A stretch of 64,000 nucleotides of DNA from Rhodospirillales bacterium (lineage in GTDB: Bacteria > Pseudomonadota > Alphaproteobacteria > Rhodospirillales > JASLQF01). The DNA is taken from the NCBI GenBank assembly GCA_030744625.1, contig JASLQF010000065.1:124001-188000 (forward strand), in the 5' to 3' direction. The notes beneath the pieces were generated by a model. The model had not been told where the DNA came from. It ran no database searches and was given only the letters and a program-made list of their open reading frames with translations. The translations under genes and the position numbers were made by a program. How positions within the stretch are numbered: position 1 is the first letter of the stretch; each line of letters begins with the position of its first letter. Below are positions 28,113 to 36,316 of the stretch, one piece after another.

Positions 28113-29936
28113 ATGTGCGGGATCACCGGCATCATCGGCAAGGCCGCCGTCGCGCCGCTCCTCCTCGAGGGGCTAAAGCGGCTCGAATACCGGGGCTACG
28201 ATTCGGCGGGCGTCGCCACCCTGGTTGACGGCGGCATCGAGCGCCGCCGCGCCGAGGGCAAGCTCGTCAACCTGGAGCGCCTGATCGGCGATGAGCCCAT
28301 TGCCGGGACCACCGGCATCGGCCACACGCGCTGGGCGACCCACGGGGTGCCCAACGAACAGAACGCCCACCCCCACGCCACCGAGAGGGTGGCCCTCGTC
28401 CACAACGGCATCATCGAGAACTTCCAGGAGCTGCGCGACGAAGTGGTGGCGGCCGGCCACGTGCTGGCTTCCGACACCGACACCGAGGTGGTGGCCCACC
28501 TCATCACCCTTTATCTGGAGGAAGGAATGAGCCCCGCCGAGGCCACCTCGGCGGCGCTGAAGCGTCTCGACGGGGCCTTCGCGCTGGCCATCATATTCAC
28601 CGGCGAGCACGACCTGATGATCGGCGCCCGCAAGGGCAGCCCGCTTGCTGTCGGCTTCGGCGAGGGCGAGATGTACCTGGGCTCCGACGCCCTGGCGCTG
28701 GCGCCGCTCACCAAGAAGATCATGTATCTGGAGGAGGGCGACTGGACGGTCATCACCCGGGCCGGCGCCGACGTCTTCGACGCCGACGGCAATGCGGTCG
28801 AGCGCCCGGTGCGCGAGACGGCGCTGTCGGGTGCCGCCATCGGCAAGGGCGGGCACCGCCATTTCATGCTCAAGGAAATCTACGAACAGCCGCAGGTCAT
28901 CGGCGACACCCTGCACGCCTTCATCAATCCGGCGACGCGCGCCATCACGCTCCCCGATCTGCCCTTCGATCCGGCCGCCGCCAGCAAGATCACGCTGATT
29001 GCCTGCGGCACCTCATTCTACGCCGCCAGCGTCGCCAAGTACTGGATGGAAGGCATCGCCGCCATGCCGGTGGAGGTCGACATCGCGTCCGAGTTCCGCT
29101 ACCGCGGCGCCGCCATGCCCGACGGCGGCGTGGCGCTGTTCATCTCCCAATCCGGCGAGACCGCCGACACCCTGGCGGCCCTGCGCTACGCGCGGAGCCA
29201 AGGCCAGCACATCCTTTCCATCGTCAACGCGCCGGAAAGCACCATCGCCCGCGAATCGGACGCCGTGCTGCCGACCTTCGCGGGGCCCGAGATCGGGGTG
29301 GCGTCGACCAAGGCGTTCACCACCCAGCTCACCGTGCTGGCCTGTCTGACCATCGTCATGGGCCGGGCCCGCGGCGCCATCGATCACGAGGAGGAAGCGC
29401 GCCTCGCCGAAGCCCTGACCGAGGTGCCATCCAGGGCCGCCGAGGTGCTCAACCACGATGAACGCCTGCGCGACATCGCCCACGGCGTGGCCGAGGCCTC
29501 CGACGTGCTCTATCTGGGGCGCGGCTCGAGCTATCCGATCGCGCTGGAGGGGGCGCTCAAGCTCAAGGAAATCTCCTACATCCACGCCGAGGGCTATGCC
29601 GCCGGCGAGATGAAGCACGGGCCCATCGCGCTGATCGACGAGACCGTGCCGGTGATCGTCATGGCGCCTTCCGACGCCTTGTTCGAGAAGACCGCCTCCA
29701 ACGTCCAGGAGGTGATGGCACGGGGCGGGCGGGTGATCTTTATCAGCGACGCGGCGGGGGTGGCGCGCCTTGACGATCTCGCCTCGGCCACGGTGGCGCT
29801 GCCCGCCGTCGATCCCTTCGTGGCGCCCATCCTTTACGCCATCCCCGTGCAGTTGCTGGCCTATCACGTCGCCGTCTTGAAGGGCACCGACATCGACCAG
29901 CCGCGCAACCTGGCGAAAAGCGTCACCGTGGAATAA
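28113..29936 (+). CDS. glmS: Glutamine-fructose-6-phosphate aminotransferase
   Basis: A 607-residue enzyme making glucosamine 6-phosphate from fructose 6-phosphate and glutamine. The N-terminal MCGITGIIG supplies the glutaminase Cys (residue 2 before Met removal), followed by GYDSAGVAT and the SIS domains (ACGTSFYA, SQSGETADT). The conserved C-terminus NLAKSVTVE is intact. Forms an operon with glmU. Confidence 0.98.
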   Translation: MCGITGIIGKAAVAPLLLEGLKRLEYRGYDSAGVATLVDGGIERRRAEGKLVNLERLIGDEPIAGTTGIGHTRWATHGVPNEQNAHPHATERVALVHNGIIENFQELRDEVVAAGHVLASDTDTEVVAHLITLYLEEGMSPAEATSAALKRLDGAFALAIIFTGEHDLMIGARKGSPLAVGFGEGEMYLGSDALALAPLTKKIMYLEEGDWTVITRAGADVFDADGNAVERPVRETALSGAAIGKGGHRHFMLKEIYEQPQVIGDTLHAFINPATRAITLPDLPFDPAAASKITLIACGTSFYAASVAKYWMEGIAAMPVEVDIASEFRYRGAAMPDGGVALFISQSGETADTLAALRYARSQGQHILSIVNAPESTIARESDAVLPTFAGPEIGVASTKAFTTQLTVLACLTIVMGRARGAIDHEEEARLAEALTEVPSRAAEVLNHDERLRDIAHGVAEASDVLYLGRGSSYPIALEGALKLKEISYIHAEGYAAGEMKHGPIALIDETVPVIVMAPSDALFEKTASNVQEVMARGGRVIFISDAAGVARLDDLASATVALPAVDPFVAPILYAIPVQLLAYHVAVLKGTDIDQPRNLAKSVTVE

Positions 29937-29954
29937 GGCGCCGGCGGGCGTCCA

Positions 29955-29983
29955 TTAACAGGCCGTGGCGGCGGGTCTATACT
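29955..29983 (+). promoter_or_regulatory. Putative promoter of glutathione reductase
   Basis: TTAACA (29955-29960), 17-base spacer, TATACT (29978-29983): a strong sigma-70-like match in the gap between glmS and gor. The predicted start near 29990 leaves a leader of about 40 bases. Confidence 0.62.
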
Positions 29984-30029
29984 CCGATAACCTAGACGAG
30001 TACCACGTCGCCGGGCGAAGGGGCGGACC

Positions 30030-31406
30030 ATGGCCACATACGACTACGACCTGATCACCATCGGCGCCGGTTCGGGCGGCGTGCGCGCCTCGCGCATGTC
30101 GGCCGGCTATGGGGCGCGCGCCGCCGTCGTCGAGAACAGCCGCTTCGGCGGCACCTGCGTCATGCGCGGCTGCGTGCCCAAGAAGCTCCTGGTCTACGGA
30201 TCGCAGTTCGCCGACGAGTTCGAGGACGCCCGCGGCTTCGGGTGGACGACGGGGGAGCCGGCCTTCGACTGGTCACAACTCATCGCCAACAAGAACCGCG
30301 AACTCGACCGTCTGGAAGAGGTCTACAGGCGCATGCTGCGCGAGAGCGGCGTCACCATGATCGAGGGCACGGGCCTGCTGGCCGATCCCCACACCGTCGA
30401 GGTGGAGGGGCGCGCCATGACGGCCGAGCACATCCTGCTCGCCGCCGGCGGCTGGCCCACCATGCCGGACATCCCGGGCATCGAGCACGTCATCACCTCC
30501 AACGAGGCCCTCGACCTCGAACACCTGCCGGCGCGCCTGGTCATCGTCGGCGGCGGTTATATCGCCGTCGAGTTTGCCGGAATTTTCAATGCCCTCGGCG
30601 TCGAGGTCACCGAGATCTTGCGTGCCGACACCATCCTGCGCGGATTCGACGAGGACATGCGCCTGGCCCTCGCCGAGGAGATGCGCAAACGTGGTGTCAA
30701 CCTGCTTTGCGAATCGGTGGTGCGCGGCATCGAAAAGGAGAATGGCGCCTACAGCCTGCGCCTCGCCGGCGGCGACGTCGTGGAGGCCGACCTTGTCATG
30801 TACGCCACCGGCCGGGCACCACGCACCAAGGGCCTCGGGCTGGAGGCGGCGGGGGTCGAGCTCGACGGCAAGGGCGCGGTAGTGGTGGACGAGTTCTCGC
30901 GCACGTCCCAACCCAACATATTGGCCATCGGCGACATCACCGACCGCCTCAACCTGACGCCGGTGGCTATCGCCAAGGGCCAGGCCCTGGCCGAGACCTT
31001 GTTCAACTCCAACCCGACGACGGCCGACCTGACGGGCGTGCCGACCGCCGTGTTCAGCCAACCGCCGCTTGCCACCGTCGGCTTGAGCGAGGACGAGGCG
31101 CGCGGCCAATTCGCAGATGTCGACGTCTATCTGTCGCGCTTCCGGCCCATGAAGCACACCCTTTCCGGGCGCGACGAGATGTGTGTGATGAAGCTCGTGG
31201 TAGACGCCGAAAGCGACCGCGTGCTGGGCTGCCACATGGTGGGCATGGACGCCGCCGAGATCATCCAGGGCCTCGGCGTGGCGCTCAAATGCGGGGCCAC
31301 CAAGGCACAGTTCGACGCCACCGTCGGCATCCACCCGACGGCGGCCGAGGAGTTCGTCACCATGCGCGGCAAGCGGCCCGCGCACGCCGCGCGCAAGGCG
31401 GGTTGA
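30030..31406 (+). CDS. gor: Glutathione-disulfide reductase
   Basis: A 458-residue FAD- and NADPH-dependent disulfide reductase. GAGSGGVRA is the FAD-binding Rossmann loop, GGTCVMRGCVPKK has the redox Cys43 and Cys48, GGGYIAVEFAG binds NADPH, and HPTAAEEFV near the C-terminus holds the catalytic His. CVMRGC with the interface sequence suits glutathione rather than dihydrolipoamide or mercury. Keeps glutathione reduced in the cytoplasm. Confidence 0.93.
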   Translation: MATYDYDLITIGAGSGGVRASRMSAGYGARAAVVENSRFGGTCVMRGCVPKKLLVYGSQFADEFEDARGFGWTTGEPAFDWSQLIANKNRELDRLEEVYRRMLRESGVTMIEGTGLLADPHTVEVEGRAMTAEHILLAAGGWPTMPDIPGIEHVITSNEALDLEHLPARLVIVGGGYIAVEFAGIFNALGVEVTEILRADTILRGFDEDMRLALAEEMRKRGVNLLCESVVRGIEKENGAYSLRLAGGDVVEADLVMYATGRAPRTKGLGLEAAGVELDGKGAVVVDEFSRTSQPNILAIGDITDRLNLTPVAIAKGQALAETLFNSNPTTADLTGVPTAVFSQPPLATVGLSEDEARGQFADVDVYLSRFRPMKHTLSGRDEMCVMKLVVDAESDRVLGCHMVGMDAAEIIQGLGVALKCGATKAQFDATVGIHPTAAEEFVTMRGKRPAHAARKAG

Positions 31407-31450
31407 GCCTTGGTGCGGTGTGCCGCCGCCGACGGGTTCCGGCATTTTTG

Positions 31451-31480
31451 TTGAAAAAAGCCCGGATAGGGGCGTATAGG
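31451..31480 (+). promoter_or_regulatory. Putative promoter of DAHP synthase
   Basis: TTGAAA (31451-31456), 18-base spacer, TATAGG (31475-31480), 41 bases before the ATG at 31522. It follows a gap of 115 bases after gor, so the gene probably has its own start site. Confidence 0.55.
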
Positions 31481-31521
31481 TTGGCCGATTCCTCTAAATT
31501 CGGCAGCTAACGGGAACCGTC

Positions 31522-32904
31522 ATGGCCAAGAAATGGACGCCGCAGGGCTGGCGCGCCAAGCCCATCCGGCAGGTGCCCGAGTATCCGGACGCCGCCGCGC
31601 TGGCCGACGTAGAGCGACGGCTGGCGGGCTTTCCGCCCCTCGTCTTCGCCGGCGAGGCGCGGCGTCTGCAGGCGGCCCTGGCCCAGGTTGCCGGCGGCCG
31701 GGCCTTCCTTTTGCAGGGCGGCGATTGCGCCGAAAGCTTCGCCGAATTCCACCCCGACAACATCCGCGACACCTTCCGCGTGCTTTTGCAGATGGCCGTG
31801 GTGCTGACCTTCGGCGCCGCCTGCCCGGTGGTCAAGGTGGGCCGCCTGGCGGGCCAGTTCGCCAAGCCGCGCAGCGCCGACGTCGAGACGCAAGGCGACG
31901 TCACCCTGCCCAGCTACCGGGGCGACATGGTCAACGGCATGGAGTTCTCGGCCCATGCCCGCAACCCCGACCCGGAGCGCCTGGAGCGCGCCTACAACCA
32001 GTCGGCGTCGACGCTCAATCTGCTGCGCGCCTTCGCCCAGGGGGGCTACGCCGACCTGCACAAGGTGCACCAGTGGAATCTCGGCTTCGTCGCCGACAGC
32101 CCACAGGGCGAACGCTACCGCGATCTCGCCGACCGGCTGGGCGAGGCCCTGGCCTTCATGGAGGCGTGCGGGCTGACCTCGGAGACGGCGCCGCAAATCC
32201 GCGAGACCGACTTCTTCACATCCCACGAGGCCCTGCTGCTGCCTTACGAGGAAGCCATGACCCGTGTCGATTCGACGACCGGCGACTGGTACGACACCTC
32301 GGCGCACCTGTTGTGGGTGGGTGACCGCACGCGCCAGATGGACGGCGCCCATGTCGAGTTCCTGCGCGGCATCGCCAACCCGGTGGCCATGAAGGTGGGG
32401 CCAACCATGGACGAGGACGATCTGGTGCGGCTCATCGACGTCCTCAACCCGGCGGACGAGGCGGGGCGCCTGACCCTGATCGTGCGCATGGGCGCCGATG
32501 ACGTGGAGCGCCGGCTGCCGCCGCTGGTGCGCGCCGTCAAGCGCCAGGGGCGCACCGTGGTGTGGACCTGCGATCCCATGCACGGCAACACGGTGAAAAG
32601 CTCGAACGGGTACAAGACCCGCCACTTCGACGGCATCCTCGCCGAGGTGCGCGGTTTCTTCGCCGTGCACAAGGCGGAGGGAACGCACGCCGGCGGCGTG
32701 CACATCGAGATGACCGGCCAGGACGTGACCGAATGCGTCGGCGGCGCCCAGGCGATCACCGAGGCCGGCCTCGCCGACCGCTATCACACCCACTGCGACC
32801 CCAGGCTCAACGCCGAGCAGGCCCTGGAACTCGCCTTCTTGATTTCAGAGGCGCTGAAGGAGGAGAGGGTGTCGGAGCGCGGCCGCTCGGCGGCGGCCTC
32901 CTGA
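31522..32904 (+). CDS. aroG: Class II 3-deoxy-7-phosphoheptulonate synthase
   Basis: A 460-residue plant-type (class II) DAHP synthase, first step of the shikimate pathway (phosphoenolpyruvate plus erythrose 4-phosphate). [14 protein letters not shown] contains the conserved metal-binding Cys, and [18 protein letters not shown] [23 protein letters not shown] and GGVHIEMTG are typical of the class. Unrelated in sequence to the class I enzymes of Escherichia coli. The NAPRTase gene follows after 19 bases. Confidence 0.96.
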   Translation: MAKKWTPQGWRAKPIRQVPEYPDAAALADVERRLAGFPPLVFAGEARRLQAALAQVAGGRAFLLQGGDCAESFAEFHPDNIRDTFRVLLQMAVVLTFGAACPVVKVGRLAGQFAKPRSADVETQGDVTLPSYRGDMVNGMEFSAHARNPDPERLERAYNQSASTLNLLRAFAQGGYADLHKVHQWNLGFVADSPQGERYRDLADRLGEALAFMEACGLTSETAPQIRETDFFTSHEALLLPYEEAMTRVDSTTGDWYDTSAHLLWVGDRTRQMDGAHVEFLRGIANPVAMKVGPTMDEDDLVRLIDVLNPADEAGRLTLIVRMGADDVERRLPPLVRAVKRQGRTVVWTCDPMHGNTVKSSNGYKTRHFDGILAEVRGFFAVHKAEGTHAGGVHIEMTGQDVTECVGGAQAITEAGLADRYHTHCDPRLNAEQALELAFLISEALKEERVSERGRSAAAS

Positions 32905-32923
32905 GCCCCAGGGCAGCGCCGCC

Positions 32924-34072
32924 ATGACGCAGAGAAACAGCAGGCGGCCGCTCCTTCCCGCCGCCGCCGACATTTCCCGCTGGACCGACGCCTACCTGAA
33001 CAAGACGCGCCAGATCATCGGCCGTTTCGGGGACAAATCGGCGACCTACGCGATGTTCATGCGGCGCCCGGTCATCTTCACCCCGGGGCTGATGGTGGAA
33101 TGGCTGGAAGGCATCGCCAAGGAGCGCGGCGTAGAGTTCCAGATAGAGTTCAACTACGCCGAGGGAGACTGGGTGGGCGCCGGCGAGCCGTTGCTCTACC
33201 TCACCGGGCCGCTCCAAGAGTTGGTCGACCTGGAGACCCTTTATCTGCAAAAGCTGGGGGCGGCGTGTGTCGCCGCCTACAACGCCTATACCATGTGCGC
33301 CGACATGCCCCATGTGGCCTTCCTGGCCATGGACGCGCGCCATTGCGCCGGCACCGGGATGGCCGAACTGATGGCCTATGCCGCCGCCGTCGGGTCGAGG
33401 GCGGCGCAACGCCGGGCCGGCGCCAAGGGGTTCATGGGCAACGCCAACGACGCCACGGCCCATTATTTCGGGCAGGAGCGGGGGCTCGGCACCATGCCGC
33501 ACGCGCTGGTCGGATTCGCCGGCTCGACGGTGCGCGCCGCCGAGATGTTCGTCGAGACCTTTCCCGGCGAAAACCTTACCGTGCTGGTGGACTACTACGG
33601 CCAGGAGATCACGGACGCCCTGGCGGTGAGCCGGCGGTTCCCCGAATTGGTTGCCGAGGGGCGTCTTTCGCTGCGCCTCGATACCCACGGCGGGCGCTTC
33701 GTCGAGGGCCTCGGCCCGGAAGCCTCGTACGCCGTGCTCGAGCGCCACGTGCCGGCGGCCGTGCGCCGCTACCGCAACGAGACGGAACTGCGAAACCTGA
33801 CCGGTACCGGCGTCTCGGCGGCGGCCATCTTTTATATGCGCGAGCAGCTCGACAAGGCAGGATTCGAGAGGGTCAAGATCGTCGTCTCGTCGGGCTTCAA
33901 CGTGGAGAAGTGCAAGGTGATGGGCGACGTGAAGGCGCCCATCGACGTGGTCGGCACCGGCTCCTATCTGCCGGAGTCCTGGCGCGAGACCTATGCCACC
34001 GCCGACATCGTTGCCTACGACGGCGTTCCCTCGGTCAAGAAGGGCCGCGAGTTCCTGCTCAGGAAAACGTAA
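32924..34072 (+). CDS. Nicotinate phosphoribosyltransferase family protein
   Basis: A 382-residue type II phosphoribosyltransferase-like protein. LNKTRQIIGRFGDKSATYAMF near the start, LDTHGGRFVEGLG, and VVSSGFNVEKCKVMG match the NAPRTase/QPRTase phosphate-binding barrel. The likely reaction is nicotinate plus PRPP to nicotinate mononucleotide, the entry of NAD salvage. Glutamine-dependent nadE lies 2.2 kb downstream, consistent with that pathway. Probably transcribed with aroG. Confidence 0.85.
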   Translation: MTQRNSRRPLLPAAADISRWTDAYLNKTRQIIGRFGDKSATYAMFMRRPVIFTPGLMVEWLEGIAKERGVEFQIEFNYAEGDWVGAGEPLLYLTGPLQELVDLETLYLQKLGAACVAAYNAYTMCADMPHVAFLAMDARHCAGTGMAELMAYAAAVGSRAAQRRAGAKGFMGNANDATAHYFGQERGLGTMPHALVGFAGSTVRAAEMFVETFPGENLTVLVDYYGQEITDALAVSRRFPELVAEGRLSLRLDTHGGRFVEGLGPEASYAVLERHVPAAVRRYRNETELRNLTGTGVSAAAIFYMREQLDKAGFERVKIVVSSGFNVEKCKVMGDVKAPIDVVGTGSYLPESWRETYATADIVAYDGVPSVKKGREFLLRKT

Positions 34073-34091
34073 ACGGGCGGGCGCCGCCCGC

Positions 34092-35141
34092 TTACACGGG
34101 TTGCTGCGGCACGCCGGCGTCGTCGAGCTGTTGCAGGATGTCGAAAAGCGCGGCGCACGCTTCGCCGCCGTACTTCTTGGTCATGCGCAGGCGGCCCGTC
34201 TCCGTCGACATGATCTCGCGTATCTCGGCGAACAGGGCCCCGAGGAAGACCAGGAAGGCTTCCCCGGTGAGCTGCCAGTTGGCGGTCGCCTCGCCCTCGC
34301 GCTCGACGTCGGCGGGCGCCAGGTGACTGTTGATGATGGTCACGAACCATTCGACGCGCTTATGCAGGGATTCGAAATAAGACGCCATGCCGACGATGGA
34401 TTCGAGGATGACTTCGTTCATCTCCTCGCTTTCGCTGACGTCGTCCCAGGAAAATGCCTCCTGCTTCTCGTCCTTGAGCCGCTTTAGGATGGCGCGGCAG
34501 CGCTCCTGGAAGTCCTCGACCACTTCCGGGCCCAGCATCATGGTCGTGGCCATGAAGAAACCGGGAAGCATGCGCCGGGAAATCAAGACCTCGCCCCGCG
34601 AAGGGTCCGACCTTTCGGGGAACAGACGGGCAAAGCGTTCGACCATCTGGCGGTCGAACGGATAGTCGCGGGCCCGGTCCCAGGCGGCGCGTTCGCGGGC
34701 GCGCACGTAATCCTCGAACGACTTCTCGAATACCGCCTGCAGGGCTTCCGCCTTTTTTTCGAATTCCCGGTTCATTTCCTGAAGGTCGCTGACCGTCAAA
34801 TAGCCGCCCTTGCGGGTCGCTTCGGCGATCAGCCGGTCGACGAACGAGGAGACCACCGCCTCGGCCAGCGCCTTGCTCTGACTCGCCGGCGTCGGCAGCG
34901 TCGCCGCCTGGACCCCACTGGCGTGTTGCGGCGTCGCGGCCATCGCGGGCTCGGGCTCGGGTTGGGCGGGCTCAATGGCCGGCGTCGCCGGTTGCGGGTC
35001 CGCCTCCGGCGGCGCTCCTTCGTCCTCGACGCCGCCGTCGGGGAAGACGATCTGGGCCGGGCGTTCGGTTTCGCCGACCCAGACGATATCCCCGGGCGCC
35101 GAGTTCGGCTCTTTCTCGTCGGGAGGGACTTGTTCGCTCAT
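34092..35141 (-). CDS. Uncharacterised protein, paralogue of the gene at 35312-36130
   Basis: A 349-residue soluble protein with no family I recognise. Residues 1-95 are acidic and rich in Pro, Ala and Glu, probably disordered. The remaining 250 residues are mostly helical and share with the upstream neighbour a pattern including PFDRQMVERFARLFP, RRMLPGF, LKDEKQEAFSWDD and INSHLAP. No signal peptide or membrane segment. It is transcribed from its own probable promoter containing a perfect palindrome. The pair lies between the two NAD genes. Function unknown. Confidence 0.75.
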   Translation of the reverse strand: MSEQVPPDEKEPNSAPGDIVWVGETERPAQIVFPDGGVEDEGAPPEADPQPATPAIEPAQPEPEPAMAATPQHASGVQAATLPTPASQSKALAEAVVSSFVDRLIAEATRKGGYLTVSDLQEMNREFEKKAEALQAVFEKSFEDYVRARERAAWDRARDYPFDRQMVERFARLFPERSDPSRGEVLISRRMLPGFFMATTMMLGPEVVEDFQERCRAILKRLKDEKQEAFSWDDVSESEEMNEVILESIVGMASYFESLHKRVEWFVTIINSHLAPADVEREGEATANWQLTGEAFLVFLGALFAEIREIMSTETGRLRMTKKYGGEACAALFDILQQLDDAGVPQQPV

Positions 35142-35150
35142 GACGTCTCA

Positions 35151-35196
35151 AGAATAGGCAATGGAGTGCGATCGTTTCAAATTGAATCAATTTGAA
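35151..35196 (-). promoter_or_regulatory. Promoter with overlapping palindromic operator
   Basis: On the minus strand TTGAAA (35175-35180), 18-base spacer and TATTCT (35151-35156) form a promoter 10 bases before the ATG of the unknown gene. The -35 overlaps a perfect palindrome, TTCAAATTG-AAT-CAATTTGAA (35176-35196), with 9-base arms. That overlap is the usual geometry of a repressor site. The regulator is not identifiable from the window. Confidence 0.6.
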
Positions 35197-35238
35197 CCGT
35201 GAATCGCCCTCTACTTCAAATGTTTAGGGGCTTATTCA

Positions 35239-35265
35239 CGTCCTGGATCGTTTCGATCCAGGACG
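35239..35265. terminator. Strong hairpin between the paired paralogues
   Basis: CGTCCTGGATCG-TTT-CGATCCAGGACG is a perfect 12-bp stem with a 3-base loop, 47 bases after the stop of the upstream paralogue on the minus strand. No U-rich tract follows in either direction, so it is not a standard intrinsic terminator. It may be a mRNA 3'-end stabiliser, a Rho-linked stop, or an operator. Confidence 0.5.
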
Positions 35266-35311
35266 ATAAGACCCTGAAGCGTTGGATTTTCAGGCGCGTG
35301 GCGGCCGGCAT

Positions 35312-36130
35312 TCAATCCTCGTCGAAGAGCCTGCCGACCAGGGATTCGATTGTCTTGGACGCCTTCTGACCGTAACGCAGCTCAATCAGGCGCGCGCCGT
35401 CCGCATTGGCCAGCTTGTTTTTGAATTCCAGGAACAGGCCGCGCAGGATCTCGACGAGCCCTTCCTCGGCAAGGGTCCAGTTGTCGATGGCATCTCCCTC
35501 GAAGGCGTAATCCTCGGGTGGCGAGAGTTTGGCGTTGATCTGGTCGCGCAGCCACTTGAGGCGCTTGCCGGGGTCCTTGAACCCCCAGGCGACGATGACC
35601 AGAAGATCGTCCACCAGGTCGTTGGCCCCCTGGTCCCCGTAAAAATCGTTCCAGCTGAGCTCGCCCCCGCGCTCTTCCTTCAGGGTCCTGAATACGGTCC
35701 GCCCGGCGTCCTGGCATTGGCCGAGGAACTCCGCCCCCGCCATCAATTCGAAGGCATGCAGCAGTCCGGGAAGGGCGCGCCGGGAAACGGCGCCGGGGTC
35801 GTCGAGGGATTCGGTGGGCGGAAACAGATGGGAAAAGCGATGGACGAGGATTCGCTCGAAGGGCCGCTTGCGGACCTGTTTCCAGTGATCGCGCTCGATA
35901 TCGGTTAGCCAGTCTTCGGCGATCTTGCGGATGTGACGCAGGTATTTGTCCTTGTTCTCGCCCTTGAAATCGCGGGCCAACTCGGAGATCCGCACTGCGT
36001 CGAGCACCCTGTCGTCACTCAGGTTTGCCTCCACCAGCAGTTCGTCGACAAACAGGTCGAGGACGGTGCTGGCGATGCTCTCGCACATCACGCGGCTGCT
36101 GCGGTCGGCTTTTTTGGATTGTTCGGTCAT
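35312..36130 (-). CDS. Uncharacterised protein, paralogue of the gene at 34092-35141
   Basis: A 272-residue soluble, helical, acidic protein. It shares with its downstream neighbour the segments RPFERILVHRFSHLFP, RRALPGLLHAF, LKEERGGELSWNDF and INAKLSPPEDYAFEG, about a quarter to a third identical by eye over 230 residues, so the two arose by tandem duplication. It lacks the disordered N-terminal extension of the other. No motif suggests a catalytic role. It diverges from nadE. Confidence 0.75.
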   Translation of the reverse strand: MTEQSKKADRSSRVMCESIASTVLDLFVDELLVEANLSDDRVLDAVRISELARDFKGENKDKYLRHIRKIAEDWLTDIERDHWKQVRKRPFERILVHRFSHLFPPTESLDDPGAVSRRALPGLLHAFELMAGAEFLGQCQDAGRTVFRTLKEERGGELSWNDFYGDQGANDLVDDLLVIVAWGFKDPGKRLKWLRDQINAKLSPPEDYAFEGDAIDNWTLAEEGLVEILRGLFLEFKNKLANADGARLIELRYGQKASKTIESLVGRLFDED

Positions 36131-36236
36131 GGCCGCAAAGTCCTTACTGCCGGTTAACGATCCGGCCTTTCCGTCGGCAGTTTACCTGCTGGCGGGCGGA
36201 GCGTCTCGTTTTTCGCGGTTCATACCTAGGGTCCCG

Positions 36237-36265
36237 TTGACAGGCGTTCGGGTGCCGCCTAGGGT
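36237..36265 (+). promoter_or_regulatory. Putative nadE promoter with an 11-base direct repeat
   Basis: TTGACA (36237-36242), 17-base spacer, TAGGGT (36260-36265), 51 bases before the nadE ATG. An 11-base direct repeat GGGTGCCGCCT (36250-36260 and 36262-36272) covers the -10 region, a possible activator or repressor site. Confidence 0.5.
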
Positions 36266-36316
36266 GCCGCCTCCCGGGCACCGCTGAGGCTCATTCGTCG
36301 GCTGGTCCACATCCCC

